Shown here one piece after another: positions 1-10,940 of a stretch of 64,000 nt of DNA. Position numbers and translations under genes: made by a program. The stretch is from Alitta virens (lineage: Eukaryota > Annelida > Polychaeta > Phyllodocida > Nereididae). The notes beneath the pieces are model-generated. The model made no database searches. It worked only from the letters and a program-made list of their open reading frames with translations, and had not been told where the DNA came from. The stretch is from contig OW028575.1 in assembly GCA_932294295.1 (NCBI GenBank), positions 10,712,558-10,776,557 of the forward strand. The letters run 5' to 3'. Position 1 is the first letter of the stretch. Each line of letters opens with the position of its first letter.

Positions 1-108
1 GCCAATGCCTCACCAAGCCAAGACCATCAATCCGGTCAAAAACTTTACACCCCCCTCCATTGTCCCCTACTTTACAACAATCAGCCAGAAAAGCAGATTT
101 GCAACATA

Positions 109-135
109 TGACGTCATTGCCTCATTGTGACGTCA
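109..135. promoter_or_regulatory. Two CRE-type palindromes (TGACGTCA)
   Basis: Perfect TGACGTCA octamers sit at 109-116 and 128-135, 19 bp apart. This is the full CREB/ATF/CREM consensus. No gene is visible next to them, so function is only inferred. A 14-base G tract follows at 196-209. I see no gene in 1-310. Confidence 0.4.
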
Positions 136-310
136 CGTAAATCAGCGTGAATGGGATTTGGAATAACAACGCCTGCCTCACTTCAGGGTACATGAGGGGG
201 GGGGGGGGGAGTAAACGGTTGACAACATGGATAACTAATCTCAAAATACGGTAATCATATACTAAACTATTACCTCATCCCACATAGTTTTGCCTATGTG
301 TCATTTTCAA

Positions 311-432
311 TAACTAAACTGTAGAGGATGTCATGCAAATCCAGAAGGTTCTCCCCATGAGTCATGACTAAGGCACTCCATCAACCAATAGGAGTCCTGC
401 ATTCACATGACGTCCTCTAGAGAATAGTTTTC
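311..432. mobile_element. MITE family D, copy 1
   Basis: Short element with diverged terminal inverted repeats. The left arm reads like AACTAAACTGTAGAGGATGT and the right arm contains ACATGACGTCCTCTAGAG. It shares its arms and centre (CAACCAATAGGAGTCCTG) with copies at 961-1224 and 2035-2120. It has no coding capacity. The ends are approximate because flanking similarity continues for some bases. Confidence 0.7.
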
Positions 433-604
433 GAATCTGTAAGTTCTGCTGTAAAGCCAGACATGCCAAGTCTCACTCATTTGGTTGCTGTCTCACTCCT
501 CTAGACTTTTCTTCATATTTAAACTGGTTGAAAAGGGCCAAAACTCCCTCATTCACCACTCCAGAGCTTGGCATCTCTGGTAAAGCATCTATAGGTCTTT
601 TGGC

Positions 605-848
605 AAAATGGCTGGCATCTCTGAAGGTCCAGGGTTATATCCGTGATGATTGTCGTATATAGATGTTATAATTGGTAACACTTGCCTTGTACTCAGTGTC
701 CATGATGGGGCAAGTAAAAGCTCCCAAGTACTGATCATTGAGTAAATATGTAACATGGGTAGGACTCCAAGCCTTACCCATCATTACGTCTACCTTTTGT
801 AGCTGGTCATGTGAAATGACTAAGCTTCACACCAGCAGCATTAACATT
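605..848 (+). mobile_element. tRNA-derived SINE copy, degenerate head
   Basis: Matches the body of the window's main SINE family: a 'GTGTCCATG...GGCAAGTAAAAG' block, a 'GTAAATATGTAACATGG' block, 'ACTCCAAGCCTTA', 'CATCATTACGTCTACC' and 'AGCTGGTCATGTG'. The tRNA-like head is badly decayed; only a 'GGTCCAGGGTTATATCC' box-B relic is visible. The ends are approximate. Confidence 0.75.
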
Positions 849-960
849 ACACAATAAAATAGACTACAAAAAAGTATCAACTCCTCTTTCTCTCTGAACC
901 TGACATTGATGTTACCTCAGTAGAGAAATCTTTACCATTACAACCGAAATCATAACCTTG

Positions 961-1224
961 GAAACTAAACTCCAGAGGACGTCATGTGAATCCAGAACTC
1001 CTATTGACTAAAACAGTCCCTCAACCAATGGGAGTCCTGGATTCCAGTAGCGGATTATAAGGAGGTTTAAACCCCCCCCCCCCCCCTTGGCCTAGTACAT
1101 TTTAATGTAAAAACATTAAAAAATTCAGCAGTCCGTGCAATAAATTTTAATCTGTCAACCCCGCTGTGAAATATTTTCTGGATCCGCCCCAGCATTCACA
1201 TGACGTCCTCTGGAGTTAAGTTTC
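961..1224. mobile_element. MITE family D, copy 2, carrying a nested insertion
   Basis: The left terminal repeat GAAACTAAACTCCAGAGGAC is mirrored at the right end by GTCCTCTGGAGTTAAGTTTC with one inserted base. A second element at 1045-1192 interrupts it; without that insert the copy is about 116 bp, close to the 122 bp of copy 1. The arms contain GACGTCATGTG, which explains the TGACGTCC-like strings in this part of the window. Confidence 0.8.
1045..1192. mobile_element. Nested MITE with C-tract, CAGTAGCGGAT termini
   Basis: Begins CAGTAGCGGATTATAAGGAG, runs into a 15-base C tract (1072-1086) and ends with TCTGGATCCGCCCCAG. It resembles the widespread animal non-autonomous elements with termini like CAGTGGCGGATCCAG; that family assignment is from memory. 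It interrupts the right half of MITE D copy 2, so it is the younger insertion. Confidence 0.65.
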
Positions 1225-1343
1225 CGAGTGCTGTAAGACCACCAGTAACAAGATACACCATAATTAGAAACTAACCTAGGAAGTAAGTATTTTGAATAAA
1301 AAAAAAGCAAGAAGCTGAAGAGAGCTGTTTTCCCATACACTAT

Positions 1344-1463
1344 CCCAGATAGCATTCCAAATCGGAACAACATCGTCTCGAAATCGGTAAATGTTGATGC
1401 AATGTTGTTCCACCGGTGGCCGATATAGAAATGCCCCTGGCCAAATTTGGAATGCTATCTGGG
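1344..1463. mobile_element. MITE family A (CCCAGATAGCAT termini), copy 1
   Basis: The 120-bp element has inverted ends CCCAGATAGCATTCCAAAT and ATTTGGAATGCTATCTGGG, perfect over 19 bp, with a dinucleotide AT on each side that may be target duplication or the outermost terminal bases. There is a further inner inverted pair, GGAACAACAT with ATGTTGTTCC. It is non-coding. Other copies lie at 1846-1964 and 54580-54630. Confidence 0.85.
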
Positions 1464-1845
1464 ATGTACAAAGCAAAGTCACATTTTAAAGAGCGCATAT
1501 TTTTGACCAAATATAAGTTTATAGTGCTCAAGAGTAGGACCCTGTATAGGGCAAGCTTATACTCACTGAGAATTGAGTTAGTCGTGTCTGCCTCCTCTAT
1601 TCGAGCCCAGCTCTGGAAGTAATTGATATTTGTACAGGAAGGGACTTGCTCCTCCTCGCCAAGGTCTGCAATGAAACACAAAAATATTCTTTGAGTAAAA
1701 TGAAATTTAACGAGGCTAAACTTTTGGATCGTAGATTAAGGCATAATATCTATAGATGATTTAGGTGAATCGAATCGAAGTTGTCTCCATTTCGGTCAGT
1801 TGATTTGACACCTTTAAAATGATACCGTATTATATGAGTTTATAG

Positions 1846-1964
1846 CCTAGATAGCATTCGAAATTGGGCCAGTGTAGTTTCTAAGTCAGCCGCCGTCGGT
1901 ATAACATTGTTTCAACATCGCCAACATTGCGCCCACATTGATATCATTGGGAATGCTATCTGGG
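1846..1964. mobile_element. MITE family A, copy 2
   Basis: The 119-bp element has ends CCTAGATAGCATTC and GAATGCTATCTGGG, one mismatch relative to copy 1. The centre is diverged but keeps an ACATTG/ATTGTT-rich palindromic layout. It is non-coding. Confidence 0.8.
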
Positions 1965-2034
1965 AGATACCCTACAATAACCTCATACAGTCACATACGG
2001 TAAAGTATGCTTTCTAGCAGAACTCACCGACTTA

Positions 2035-2120
2035 GAAACTACTTCCGTAGGCTGAAGGACTCCCATAGCCAATGGGAGTTCAATGATTCAGTTCAATGAC
2101 GCCTGCTGGAAGTTAGTTTC
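2035..2120. mobile_element. MITE family D, copy 3, shortened
   Basis: Shares the family ends (GAAACTACTTCC on the left, GGAAGTTAGTTTC on the right) and the conserved centre AGCCAATGGGAGTTC, but is only about 86 bp. The right flank (TCTGCCGTAACC) resembles the flanks of the other two copies, so the true element may extend further. Confidence 0.65.
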
Positions 2121-3146
2121 TGTGAAATCTGCCGTAACCATCTGCAGATCTACCATATTTCCTAGCCAAGTAAGGATTGCCCTCATTTGCGTCCGAGTTT
2201 GCAGAATGAGGGCCATGCAGCAGTCTTTATAATTTTCGTGGGATTATATCAAACTTCAGTATGACATTCATTTCATGCTGTTTATATACTAAAGGAAAAT
2301 CTGAGAAAATGCTAAAATTAGTTAAATTCTAGAATGAATGCACTTACCCTACAAAATTGCACATGGTATTTCTCTATGTAGCTTAGTTATGCCTTTCAAT
2401 AGTCGCATTGACATATCTCAGCTGTGTTTTACAATATGTTGAGAAACAAAAAATTCACATTCATGCATATGCACAGTTTTACAGCCTTCCTATCTACCTT
2501 AATTTATATTATACTGATAAATAATGAGTTTACTAATCTTCAATGGTGTTATTTTTCCACCATCATCATTTTCATGCAGTGAATCGGCAATATCACTTCT
2601 ACTTTTCTTTAAAAATTGTTGATGTTATTACTGAATGAACTAGTCATCGCCGATAAAACCTGATTACTCATTTTCAATGATATGAACTGATGATAGTTGG
2701 CACCGATTCGTGTATACTATCCAGATGATATTTATTCAATCCGTTGCAAAATACCACGAAAAAGGACAGGACTGCTGCCAGGCTACATACTTCCCCAGTG
2801 TCTTAATATAGCTTTATGTATATGCGGGTGACCCAACATGTAGTGCAGTGACAAGATAATTATCATTTATCATACGTGTATGTACATTAATCGCTGAGCC
2901 TTATTGGAGTTACCGATGACGGAATCACATCAGTTGATGGAGTTCTTCTGACCGGATACTTTTTGCCAGTTACACGAATATTCCCCATAAATAATTGGTA
3001 GATGGGCACAAATGGGCATATACTATGTAACAAATTACATACGAACATTCCGAGTACAAATGTGTCTGTATATCTTCCTGGGTGGTACCGCTCCAAAGGT
3101 CACCTTATTATAAAATGTATTCACCACTACTACTGGAACATACATA
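2121..3146. other. Non-coding AT-rich stretch
   Basis: I see no gene, RNA gene or recognisable element. All open frames are short and look like chance. Confidence 0.5.
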
Positions 3147-3513
3147 CAGTTGAATCTAGACAAAGCTTGACCACTTCTGCTATTTGAGCTACCCGCCACT
3201 AAATGGAACTGTCCAGATATAGCTGGCTTCTCAAAGCCAGATCTAAAAGTACATGCACCATTTGGTGCAAGTTGAAAGTTAAACATATTTGTCATTTTTT
3301 GATGAAAAGATGCATGTCTATTGCACATACATATTTATGATAGCTTAGATACATTTCTTATATTCACCAAGGTATATTTTTTTCAGTGGTGGTAGGTGTA
3401 AGCTGAATATTAGATAGAAGTAGACAGAAGCAGCTTGCTTTAGTCAGTCATAGTTACAGCCAGGAATAGGGCTACAGCTGACTAGAGTTGACCATATTTT
3501 ATGAAACTAACTG
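3147..3513. mobile_element. TA-flanked MITE family B, copy 1 (367 bp)
   Basis: Flanked by TA at 3145-3146 and 3514-3515. The right end is ATGAAACTAACTG. The left end keeps only CAGTT before a deletion. The interior matches the copy at 32038-32348 through several blocks (CTAGACAAAGCT, CACTAAATGGAACTGT, AGATCTAAAAGT, ACAGCCAGGAATAGG). TA duplication and CAGT ends suggest mobilisation by a Tc1/mariner-type transposase, which is not present here. Confidence 0.8.
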
Positions 3514-3979
3514 TATATAACATGAAGGGCGGTCTACATGGTGATGTTATAAAATGTACTTTATGAATATTTTTGATGTTCATTGGTCATGTATAACTTA
3601 AGAATCTGCATCTCTATCAGCCTCGCTGTCTTTTTGTATGGTTGTCAGTCAGTCTGTCTGTGTGTAGCACTGTCTGTCTAGCTATCTATATAAAGAACCA
3701 GCCTCTCTAAGCCTAGTGTATCTATGTGAATACGTACAAGAAACTCGGATGGACATTTAGTATTCCCATGGTTCATTTTTGTCCTTATACAGAAAATATA
3801 TGTGTATTTGCTCTTGGAGTAGAGAGCATCCGAGGCAGTTTCATATGTACCACAATCCAATCTTCTCGACCACAATCTACAAGTTCTGCTTTTTGTCTCC
3901 CAGTGGACCTACAGCGTTGCACATTTGGTGCAGCGAAATCTAGCCTAAAGTCAAGACCACCTCTTCGTTATTGTCTGAT

Positions 3980-4140
3980 GCGACGAAGTGTTCCAGTACT
4001 GTCCAAATGGTCCAGAAGCTCAGTGCAGCAGCCATGTCACAAATTGTCATGCTCATGCAGACACATTGAGCATTGTTTATTAGAACAAACGCTAAGTAAT
4101 TTAAATGCACAAAAGCATTGCACTGGACCACTTCTCCACT
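3980..4140. repeat. Dispersed repeat, related to 52377-52465
   Basis: Shares TTATTGTCTGA, AAGTGTTCCAGT, CTGTCCAA, AGCTC and GCATTGCACTGGA in the same order with 52377-52465. It is diverged and of unknown class. An open frame crosses it (3726-4151), but the repeat nature argues against a gene. Confidence 0.45.
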
Positions 4141-4284
4141 ATAGACGATAACACTAAGACTATCGAATCACTACGACCACTAATAGTTATCAACTTAGTA
4201 CCTCATATGTCCTCACATCAGACAGGGTAATTTGCCTCAAATAATCACTACTAAATACTGTGCCAAGGGCTTACCTTATAACTA

Positions 4285-4505
4285 CAGTTAGTTTCATCAA
4301 AAACGGCCTGTCAAATTGAAGCTAGACAAAGTGAGACAACTTCTGCTGTATCATTAAGTCAAGACAAATGCTTTCAATTTACTGCCTGTTAGATATTGAG
4401 TAGTGTGCAATTTCTCACATTCACCAAGGTATATACTTTTCAGTGGTGATAAGGAATAGGTTGCTACAGCTGTTTATAGTCGACCATATTTTATGAAACT
4501 AACTG
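4285..4505. mobile_element. TA-flanked MITE family B, copy 2 (221 bp)
   Basis: Perfect 13-bp inverted ends CAGTTAGTTTCAT and ATGAAACTAACTG, flanked by TA on both sides (4283-4284, 4506-4507). Just inside the left end it shares AAAACGGCCTGTCAAATT with the 32 kb copy. The interior is shorter than in the other two copies, consistent with internal deletion. Confidence 0.88.
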
Positions 4506-4753
4506 TAATATTTCGTTGTATATGGGGGAGTAGCTGTTTTTACCCGTCTAATGTAGCAGAATGAATGAATTTAGACTCAGCCTCCCCAGGCCCAGCAGCA
4601 GGAGATGGCCAGTGATGATAGCATTGTCTGATGAGACTGACTGCCAGGCTGTTTGAACTTTCTCAGATAAAAATGAATTATCTCCAAATTGCATCTCCTG
4701 TTTGAAGGTGCGTCTAATCATAGCACCCACAGCTCCCTAATAAGGCTTCATTG

Positions 4754-4761
4754 TGACGTCA
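4754..4761. promoter_or_regulatory. CRE-type palindrome
   Basis: A single perfect TGACGTCA. No neighbouring gene is visible. Confidence 0.25.
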
Positions 4762-4799
4762 CTTTTGAAATAGGAATATGTGAAGATGGGAAAGATAGA

Positions 4800-5240
4800 T
4801 CTACATGGGGAGATGTAGAGACCCATCAAATATGTAGATAAGAGATAGATGCGAGGAAAGAAAGTTTATGAAGGAAAGCAGATTGAGGCAAAGGACCCGA
4901 AGAAAAAGAGAGAAAGAAGCCAAAATGGAAAGACTGAGAGTGGAGAAGACAATAAAAGATAAAACAAACCAAAGCAAGAGCAATAGAGGACAGAAGGCCA
5001 GAGAATGGACAAGAGCAGAAAAGAAATATAATATATAAGACAAAATAAAAAGGCAGAAATATATGACATGCAAATTAAAAATAAGAGAACAAAAGAAATA
5101 AGACAGAATTAAAATAAACATGAGAAAATTATAAGGAAGGACAAAGCAATACAGATAGGAGAGGAGACGACACGAGACGACAAGAGACGACACCAGACGA
5201 GACGAGACTAGAGAAACGAGTACACAGAACAGAAGGAGAA
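4800..5240 (+). repeat. Degenerate purine-rich (A/G) tract
   Basis: The plus strand is dominated by A and G (GAAAAAGAGAGAAAG, GACGAGACGAGAC). The minus strand therefore reads as open leucine/serine/phenylalanine-rich frames without being a gene. Confidence 0.6.
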
Positions 5241-5510
5241 ATCCGAAGAGAGTCAGTGTAATTGTCCAGGTCTAATGGTCCTTAAGATGGAAGACACCAT
5301 CGAGCAATTCATAGATATCCCCTGACATTAGCCAGCACCCTTGCCTTATTGAACTATTGTGGATAAATAGAAGAACAAATCGAATGAGACACATTGATCC
5401 AACCTTCCATTGGTAATCTGGCAAGAATCTTCTCACTTCTCACTGTGCCATCAAGATTGCTGCCACCGAATTGGAAATGCTTGCCACCAAAATTGGGAAA
5501 ATCGCTTCCA

Positions 5511-5562
5511 AATCAATCATATAATCAATCAATCAATCAACCAACCAATCAATCAATCAATT
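5511..5562 (+). repeat. (AATC)n microsatellite
   Basis: Imperfect AATC tetranucleotide repeat with AACC variants. Confidence 0.85.
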
Positions 5563-5654
5563 TCACATAACCAGGATTTAATGCAGTAATGTACAATGTA
5601 ATTACTGAACACCCCATGAAATCCCCCATTGCATGATGATGTAACTAGAGCCTG

Positions 5655-5720
5655 ATCAGGAATCCAACCTGAGACTTCCAGAGTAATGGCCAGGACCTTA
5701 ACCATGCAGCCACAAATCTG
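5655..5720 (-). mobile_element. SINE head fragment (tRNA-like)
   Basis: On the minus strand it reads GTGGCTGCATGGTTAAGG, then a box-B-like AGGTTGGATTCC, like the head of the main SINE family (TGGTTAAGGCAT, GGGTTTGATCC). The body is missing. Confidence 0.45.
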
Positions 5721-5994
5721 ATTAACGAATCAATCGGAACTGAATCAGTAAATCTGCCTGAGCGTCAGGATGTCTTGTAATAAGGCCGGAATTTGGCGTT
5801 GATCGAGAGAGATTATTCGCTGAATCAGCAAATTTGTCCTAACAATTTAACTACAGGATTCCCTCAGCGTGGTCCTTTTTCATGAGAGCTTGCTTTATTA
5901 GAGAATTTATTTATTTATTTTTTCTGCGTTTGAGAAGTTAAGGACAAATATTTTGACTGGTGCGTTATAAAGGTGGCTTATTGATAAAATATCT

Positions 5995-6055
5995 AAGTGG
6001 ACCAATGGTTAGGTGTGCAAGAAGCTAGTCGTGGCAGTACAGTGTTCGAAACAAT
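5995..6055 (+). other. tRNA-like relic (possible SINE head)
   Basis: AGTGGACCAATGGTTAGG resembles a box A region, and AGTGTTCGAAAC about 30 bases later resembles box B. It does not fold as a convincing functional tRNA. It is probably a decayed SINE head of another family. Confidence 0.3.
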
Positions 6056-6059
6056 TGTT

Positions 6060-6980
6060 ATCCCGAATAGTTCCGTTATCAATAACTTCGGGGCATGGCC
6101 TCTGAAAAAATCAGACCCCGTCTGCTTTAACTCTGTGGGTCACCATGGTTTTTTGGTATCATTTGGAACCTCAGATGCTGTGGATTTCAAAGATTAAGAT
6201 CAAAACTTTGGAATTAGGCCAGGAAATTTGCAAATATTAAGTTGCTATGGTAACTACAATGAAAATTCGAATATATTTAATAAACTTGTTTTGAATCATG
6301 TCTGTAATTAATTTAGTACATTGTATACACACAGAAGTTAGTGTGGTTCACAACATAAGTTAGAAGTTATGACCTGTTAGTTTAGCCTCTTCTATACGCA
6401 GGCAACAAGACAGCTCCCTGTGCTACACCCTGCAGTGCGCATGCTATAGCGGCAGGGATGAAATTCATTGGAAAACCACCACACGCGATGGCCATGTCTA
6501 AGAGATTAATAACCCAAAAGGCTGGCAAGAAACTTATAAACCATAACTCAGATACAGACCTCATTAGGGACAGTGCAAGCAAATCTTTCATTAGGCCATT
6601 ACGGAACCTCCTGTCTGTTGCAAGAAGTTGATTACTGCCTCAGGGGCATACAGCAACAACACAGAGCAGCTTCTGAATTACAAAGAAAACCCTGTACCCA
6701 GTGCTTCATTAACCAGCTGCTTTGACTTACACAACATGATTAAAGCATCTGACAACACAGCTGATTTACTGACTCAACTCTTCATCTCTTTGCTTCATTC
6801 TTGTCTGCTGCTAAGTCAATCAACACACTGACAATATTATGGATTAATTAGCTGCAAAAGACTATTTGTGTCACTAACCAATTAACGTTGTCAACACTAT
6901 TGGGGCTTTAATTTAAATGTTGTCAATTGCCAAACTCGTTTATAGGCTTTGCAATCATATTGGGTTGTCCCAATTCGACT
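6060..6980. other. Non-coding stretch
   Basis: I see nothing recognisable. The short open frames on either strand have no familiar motif. Confidence 0.4.
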
Positions 6981-6984
6981 AGTC

Positions 6985-7335
6985 TGATACTAAGTTAGCT
7001 TATGAGACCAGCTTTAAAAGGGAGATGTAATGATGAGCTGGCGAAGTTTGGGACACACACCCACCCTTTAACTTGGGTTTTAGCAGCATGAGAGGCTATT
7101 GGTGCAATAAATTTCTCTAATTCATGTATAAATTGTATATATTCATATAAATCCTAAGGGTTAGTCTCTTTAAAAATCAGCTTGCCTGATTGAATTACTC
7201 TTTTAAAATATGTTCTATGTGAATAATATAAATAAATAATTTAAAAAACTAAGCTAATAATTCAACTCCAAAGGGTGGGGTCTTTTACTTGCCTTCACAG
7301 AGACAGAGAGTAAATCACACCAATTTAATGCCAAT
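6985..7335 (-). mobile_element. SINE copy split by an AT-rich insertion
   Basis: 6985-7060 matches the reverse complement of the SINE 3' part (AGCTTATGAGACCAGCT, AGATGTAATGATGAG). 7270-7335 matches the reverse complement of the middle (GGGTGGGGTCTTTTACTTGC, CACCAATTTAATG). About 190 bp of AT-rich DNA lies between, beginning near CACCCTTT and ending near AAAGGGTGGGG, so it may itself be a small element with short inverted ends. Confidence 0.5.
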
Positions 7336-7489
7336 AAACTCTGCTATGATTAACCCCTGTGTCGAAGCATTACACAAAATCGGCCATTTTTGCTGGGTTT
7401 TTATCTAGTTCAGCTTTTCATGACAGATTCCCTTTTCCACTAAATCAAACTTTTCTCCCATAATTCCCTGTTAACCGGATGCCGAGGGG

Positions 7490-7570
7490 TGTCATGTGAC
7501 CCGATGTCATGGCAACGGGAGATTGGTGGAGTCATCACGTGACGAAAGGGAACAACTCTGATTGGTTAGT
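7490..7570. promoter_or_regulatory. Promoter-like block: X-box half, E-box, two CCAAT boxes
   Basis: CpG-bearing stretch with ATGGCAAC (7509-7516, RFX half-site type), inverted CCAAT boxes (ATTGG at 7522-7526 and 7561-7565) and a TCACGTGA E-box (7535-7542). X-box plus CCAAT spacing is typical of RFX/NF-Y promoters. No open gene follows on either strand; a SINE begins at 7648. Confidence 0.35.
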
Positions 7571-7647
7571 CTGTCACGCAACCTGCCGGACTGTCTGGAT
7601 TCCGTCTACTGCAGCAAAACCTCGCTGAAAGAATACTCTTAAATGAT

Positions 7648-7803
7648 CGGTGTCTATGCTGAGGCAAGTAAGAGACCCCTCCCCCATGGGGTAAATCTGT
7701 AACACGGTGCTGACTCCAAGCAGTCATATCATCTCATCATTTTGTCTGCCTCTTGAAGCTGGTCATACATGCTGACTAAGCTTTAGGGTCTGAAGCTTTG
7801 AGA
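7648..7803 (+). mobile_element. SINE copy, headless
   Basis: Family body from GGTGTCTATGCTGAGGCAAG through ATGGGGTAAATCTGTAACA, GACTCCAAGCAG and AAGCTGGTCATACATG to GACTAAGCTTTAGGG. The tRNA head is absent. Confidence 0.8.
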
Positions 7804-8510
7804 TATATATATAGACTTTTTGTCAAAGTAAAAATAGGACTTAGGGCCTTACTCTGTTTGTGACAAATGTAATATACTTCGCAAATCCAGATAACTTTGC
7901 CATTAAGACCAGTAAAATGTGGGGAAATTGTATCTTCAATATATGCACCAAGTGTTAATCTTAAACCATTTCTTCCTGCAAAACATTTGCAGTTTACTTA
8001 ATCCCACATTTCTTCTCTTGGAGCACAGACAAGTGTAGAGTGAGTTTTTTAAACTTTTATTTGCTCGTTTGAGGCAATTAAACGAAACTCCGTGTACATT
8101 CGAGCACACTTAGGATTTGTTGGCTTCTGCAATTCAATTAAATTGGCATTTATCTTGTTCATGGGGGATTTAACGTCAAGGCTTGTTTTTCATCTCAACA
8201 AATCTAACCTCAGCAGCCAACATGACATAGGATGAAGATGGCATGTGACTCAACATAAAACTCTCTCCATCAACCTAAAACACATTTAATGTCCCTTCGT
8301 GACTGCTGTGGAAAATGTTTATAAGATATAGTCATTCATGCTTGTCATGTAATGGTATTTAGACAACCGTGGCAAACATCATTTCAAAAAGATTATCTTT
8401 TCCATAGAAATATCGACATTAAACTGTGTTAAATGATACAGAAGTTTTAGATATGATAAAGACACCGTAGGCTTACTAGTTTTAGACAGCATCATATAAT
8501 ATGATGATCA
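7804..8510. other. Non-coding stretch
   Basis: I see no gene. It contains one copy of the recurring ATTAAGACCAGTAAAATG string (about 7903), also seen elsewhere in the window. Confidence 0.4.
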
Positions 8511-8745
8511 TAGCAGCTGGGTGGTCTAATGGTTAAGGCATCCGCCAGTTCCACATTGGCCAACTCTGCTGAACAGAAATAGCAGAAGTCTTGTACTATT
8601 GGTTTGCAATGAGGCAAGTAAAAAGACCCCAGTCATGAGGTAATTTGTAACAAGCGTGGATTCCAAGCCTTGTCATCTCATCATCACGTCTGCCTCTGGC
8701 AGCTGGTCATACAAGTTTACTAAGCTCAACCCAGTAGTATCTGAA
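8511..8745 (+). mobile_element. SINE copy with intact 5' head
   Basis: Head AGCTGGGTGGTCTAATGGTT (box A type), damaged box B, then the body AATGAGGCAAGTAAAAAGAC, TCATGAGGTAATTTGTAACA, ATTCCAAGCCTTGTC and GGCAGCTGGTCATAC. Confidence 0.85.
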
Positions 8746-9174
8746 ATAGGATCAGTTTTCACTCCATGCTTAATGATGGATTAAAACACGAAAGCTAAAC
8801 TAGTATCAGTGATGACCTTTATATCATATAATGCAATGAAGCATAAAAGACAAATAGGCCTATATATGGCCAGTGCTTTCTAGGAAGCACTCAGCCGATG
8901 GATAGGTTAACTTTTTACACATTAAGCCTATTTTAGGATGCCATTCAATGTATCAGTTGCCCTGGATCAATATGGACCATATATAGTCATTAGAGGCGTC
9001 AAGTAACCTGACTTTGCTGTGTATCAATAATGTGGTAGAAAGCTGTTACCCTACACCTTATCGGGTGAGCCCAGCTGTTGTCAGCTATAATGGCACAGCT
9101 GTCACCAGCAGCTGTCATATCAGTTTACCTGAGCCGCTGGAGTGTTTTCCACCTAATGTTTTCTCGCACACAAC

Positions 9175-9324
9175 GAGACTACAGCAAGACTAGAGCGAGA
9201 CTGGAGTGAGACTGGAGTGAGACTGGAGTGAGACTGGAGTGAGACTGGAGTGAGACTGGAGTGAGACTGGAGTGAGACTGGAGTGAGACTGGAGTGAGAC
9301 TGGAGTGAGACTGGAGTGAGACAA
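9175..9324. repeat. 11-bp minisatellite (GGAGTGAGACT)n
   Basis: About 11 near-perfect units of GGAGTGAGACT with degenerate units at the left edge. The unit has no stop codon on the minus strand, so short serine/leucine-rich frames arise there by repetition only. Confidence 0.95.
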
Positions 9325-9329
9325 TAGCT

Positions 9330-10738
9330 CTTACTCGTTGTAACTGGCAAACCTTACCTGTCACGTGTTGCTATTACCAATAACGTCATTAGCTTTCATA
9401 AGTCGAGAGAATTATATGCCTTATTCTGGCAAATTAAGATAGACAGTCACTTCGTTATTATCCGAAATCAATGCTCCAGGGTCACAGATTTCTTCTTTTT
9501 TTCTGGCATTTAAACAGCCTAGCTTGTAAAGGTAAATCAGTTTCATGTAATGAATAAAATCAAGTATTGTGATGCGAAGAAAATCTATTAGGATGGAATT
9601 TCTGAAGAAAAGCACAAAAACTACTTTGACATGAGATAATACCCCTGCTTATAATTATTTCTTAATGTAATTTCTTAATGTATTAGTCAAATGATACGTT
9701 TGGAACAGTCATATCATTGATATTAATAAATCTAGTAATCTTTTCCTCAACAGTAGCTACGAAGATGCTTAATACGATTGATTTTAACTGCGAGAGGCAA
9801 AATAGCTCATTAAAAGAACCGCAGCGGTTGTTTCGAAAGTCATTTAACATGCGTATGGCGTATGACCATGGAACCTCAGAGAATGAATGCGTTTGTTAAT
9901 ACAGATATAAAATCTGACCCAAGCTCATGGACAACTCATATTTCTTAACCACTAAGTCACATAACATGAAGAGGAGAAATATCACACTATTTTGATCACC
10001 ACTGATGAAATAACGAACAGAAAATACAATTTTGGAAATGAATTGATGGTTGTGCACTGTTTTAACAACCCTGTACTGTACTCGAAATAAGATATACTGA
10101 AACCAAGAAATAGTTTCATACTAAAGGCAAACAACAATATTTGTTTGCTGTTAATCAGAATATTTCTCTTAATAGTACAATAACTTAAGATATAACATTT
10201 ACTTCAATGGATGTCGAAAAGAATACTTGTCTTCTCAAAAACCATATTTTCAACAAGAAGGGAGAAAATATCACTGAAGTAAGAAAATCATTCCCTGGTA
10301 CCGGGCAGTGCACATTAAGTTGTCTGATAAATAATAGGTATACTATCTGCATATGTCATTCCTAATGTTCTCATGAAACACAGATGGTGATAAAAATAAC
10401 CATGCAGGTGTAAGTGATGAGTAAAGTGATGTGGCTGATATAACAGATAGTCCACGCCTGTAGCGAGTGACTCCTGTAGCTCGCACAGCAGCCTGGAGGC
10501 TGGGAGGGTTGTCATTCATCAGGCCAGGCTGTGATCTATGTGTGTAGGGGTATGTAAATCATGCAGGGAACCAGAGGATTGATGGTCTGTCGAATTAACA
10601 CATGGGTAGCCCTGTGTTGAACCAAGTGGAAGGAAACATGCTATTCTATAGCAGCTGAATCAGCGAGTTTGGAGATTCCAGCAGCCCAGCATAAAAAAGC
10701 CCTAATAGCTTCTTATATAACATTATGAAGTCATTACA
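9330..10738. other. Non-coding stretch
   Basis: I see no gene, element or RNA gene. Confidence 0.4.
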
Positions 10739-10815
10739 CGGTTGGGTGGCCCTCTGGTTAAGGCATTAATCAGCTGCTGCTACTATGGTGGTCCAAGGTT
10801 TGATTCCCTTGCATA
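10739..10815 (+). mobile_element. SINE head only
   Basis: GGTTGGGTGGCCCTCTGGTT followed by box-B-like CAAGGTTTGATTCCC. The body is absent. The next SINE starts about 125 bp downstream in the same orientation. Confidence 0.65.
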
Positions 10816-10940
10816 TATATCATGCTGCCTTTTTAAGCTGAATTTGCAATTAAATTCTTGCATATATGTCTAGTTGTCTGGTGTCAGAACAATTAAGTTC
10901 ACAGATATTGTCTATTTTTGGGTAAGCTAACAAGTACACA

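Noticed and set aside
3726..4151. 141-codon plus frame
   Set aside because: It overlaps a dispersed repeat also present near 52.4 kb, with no domain recognised.
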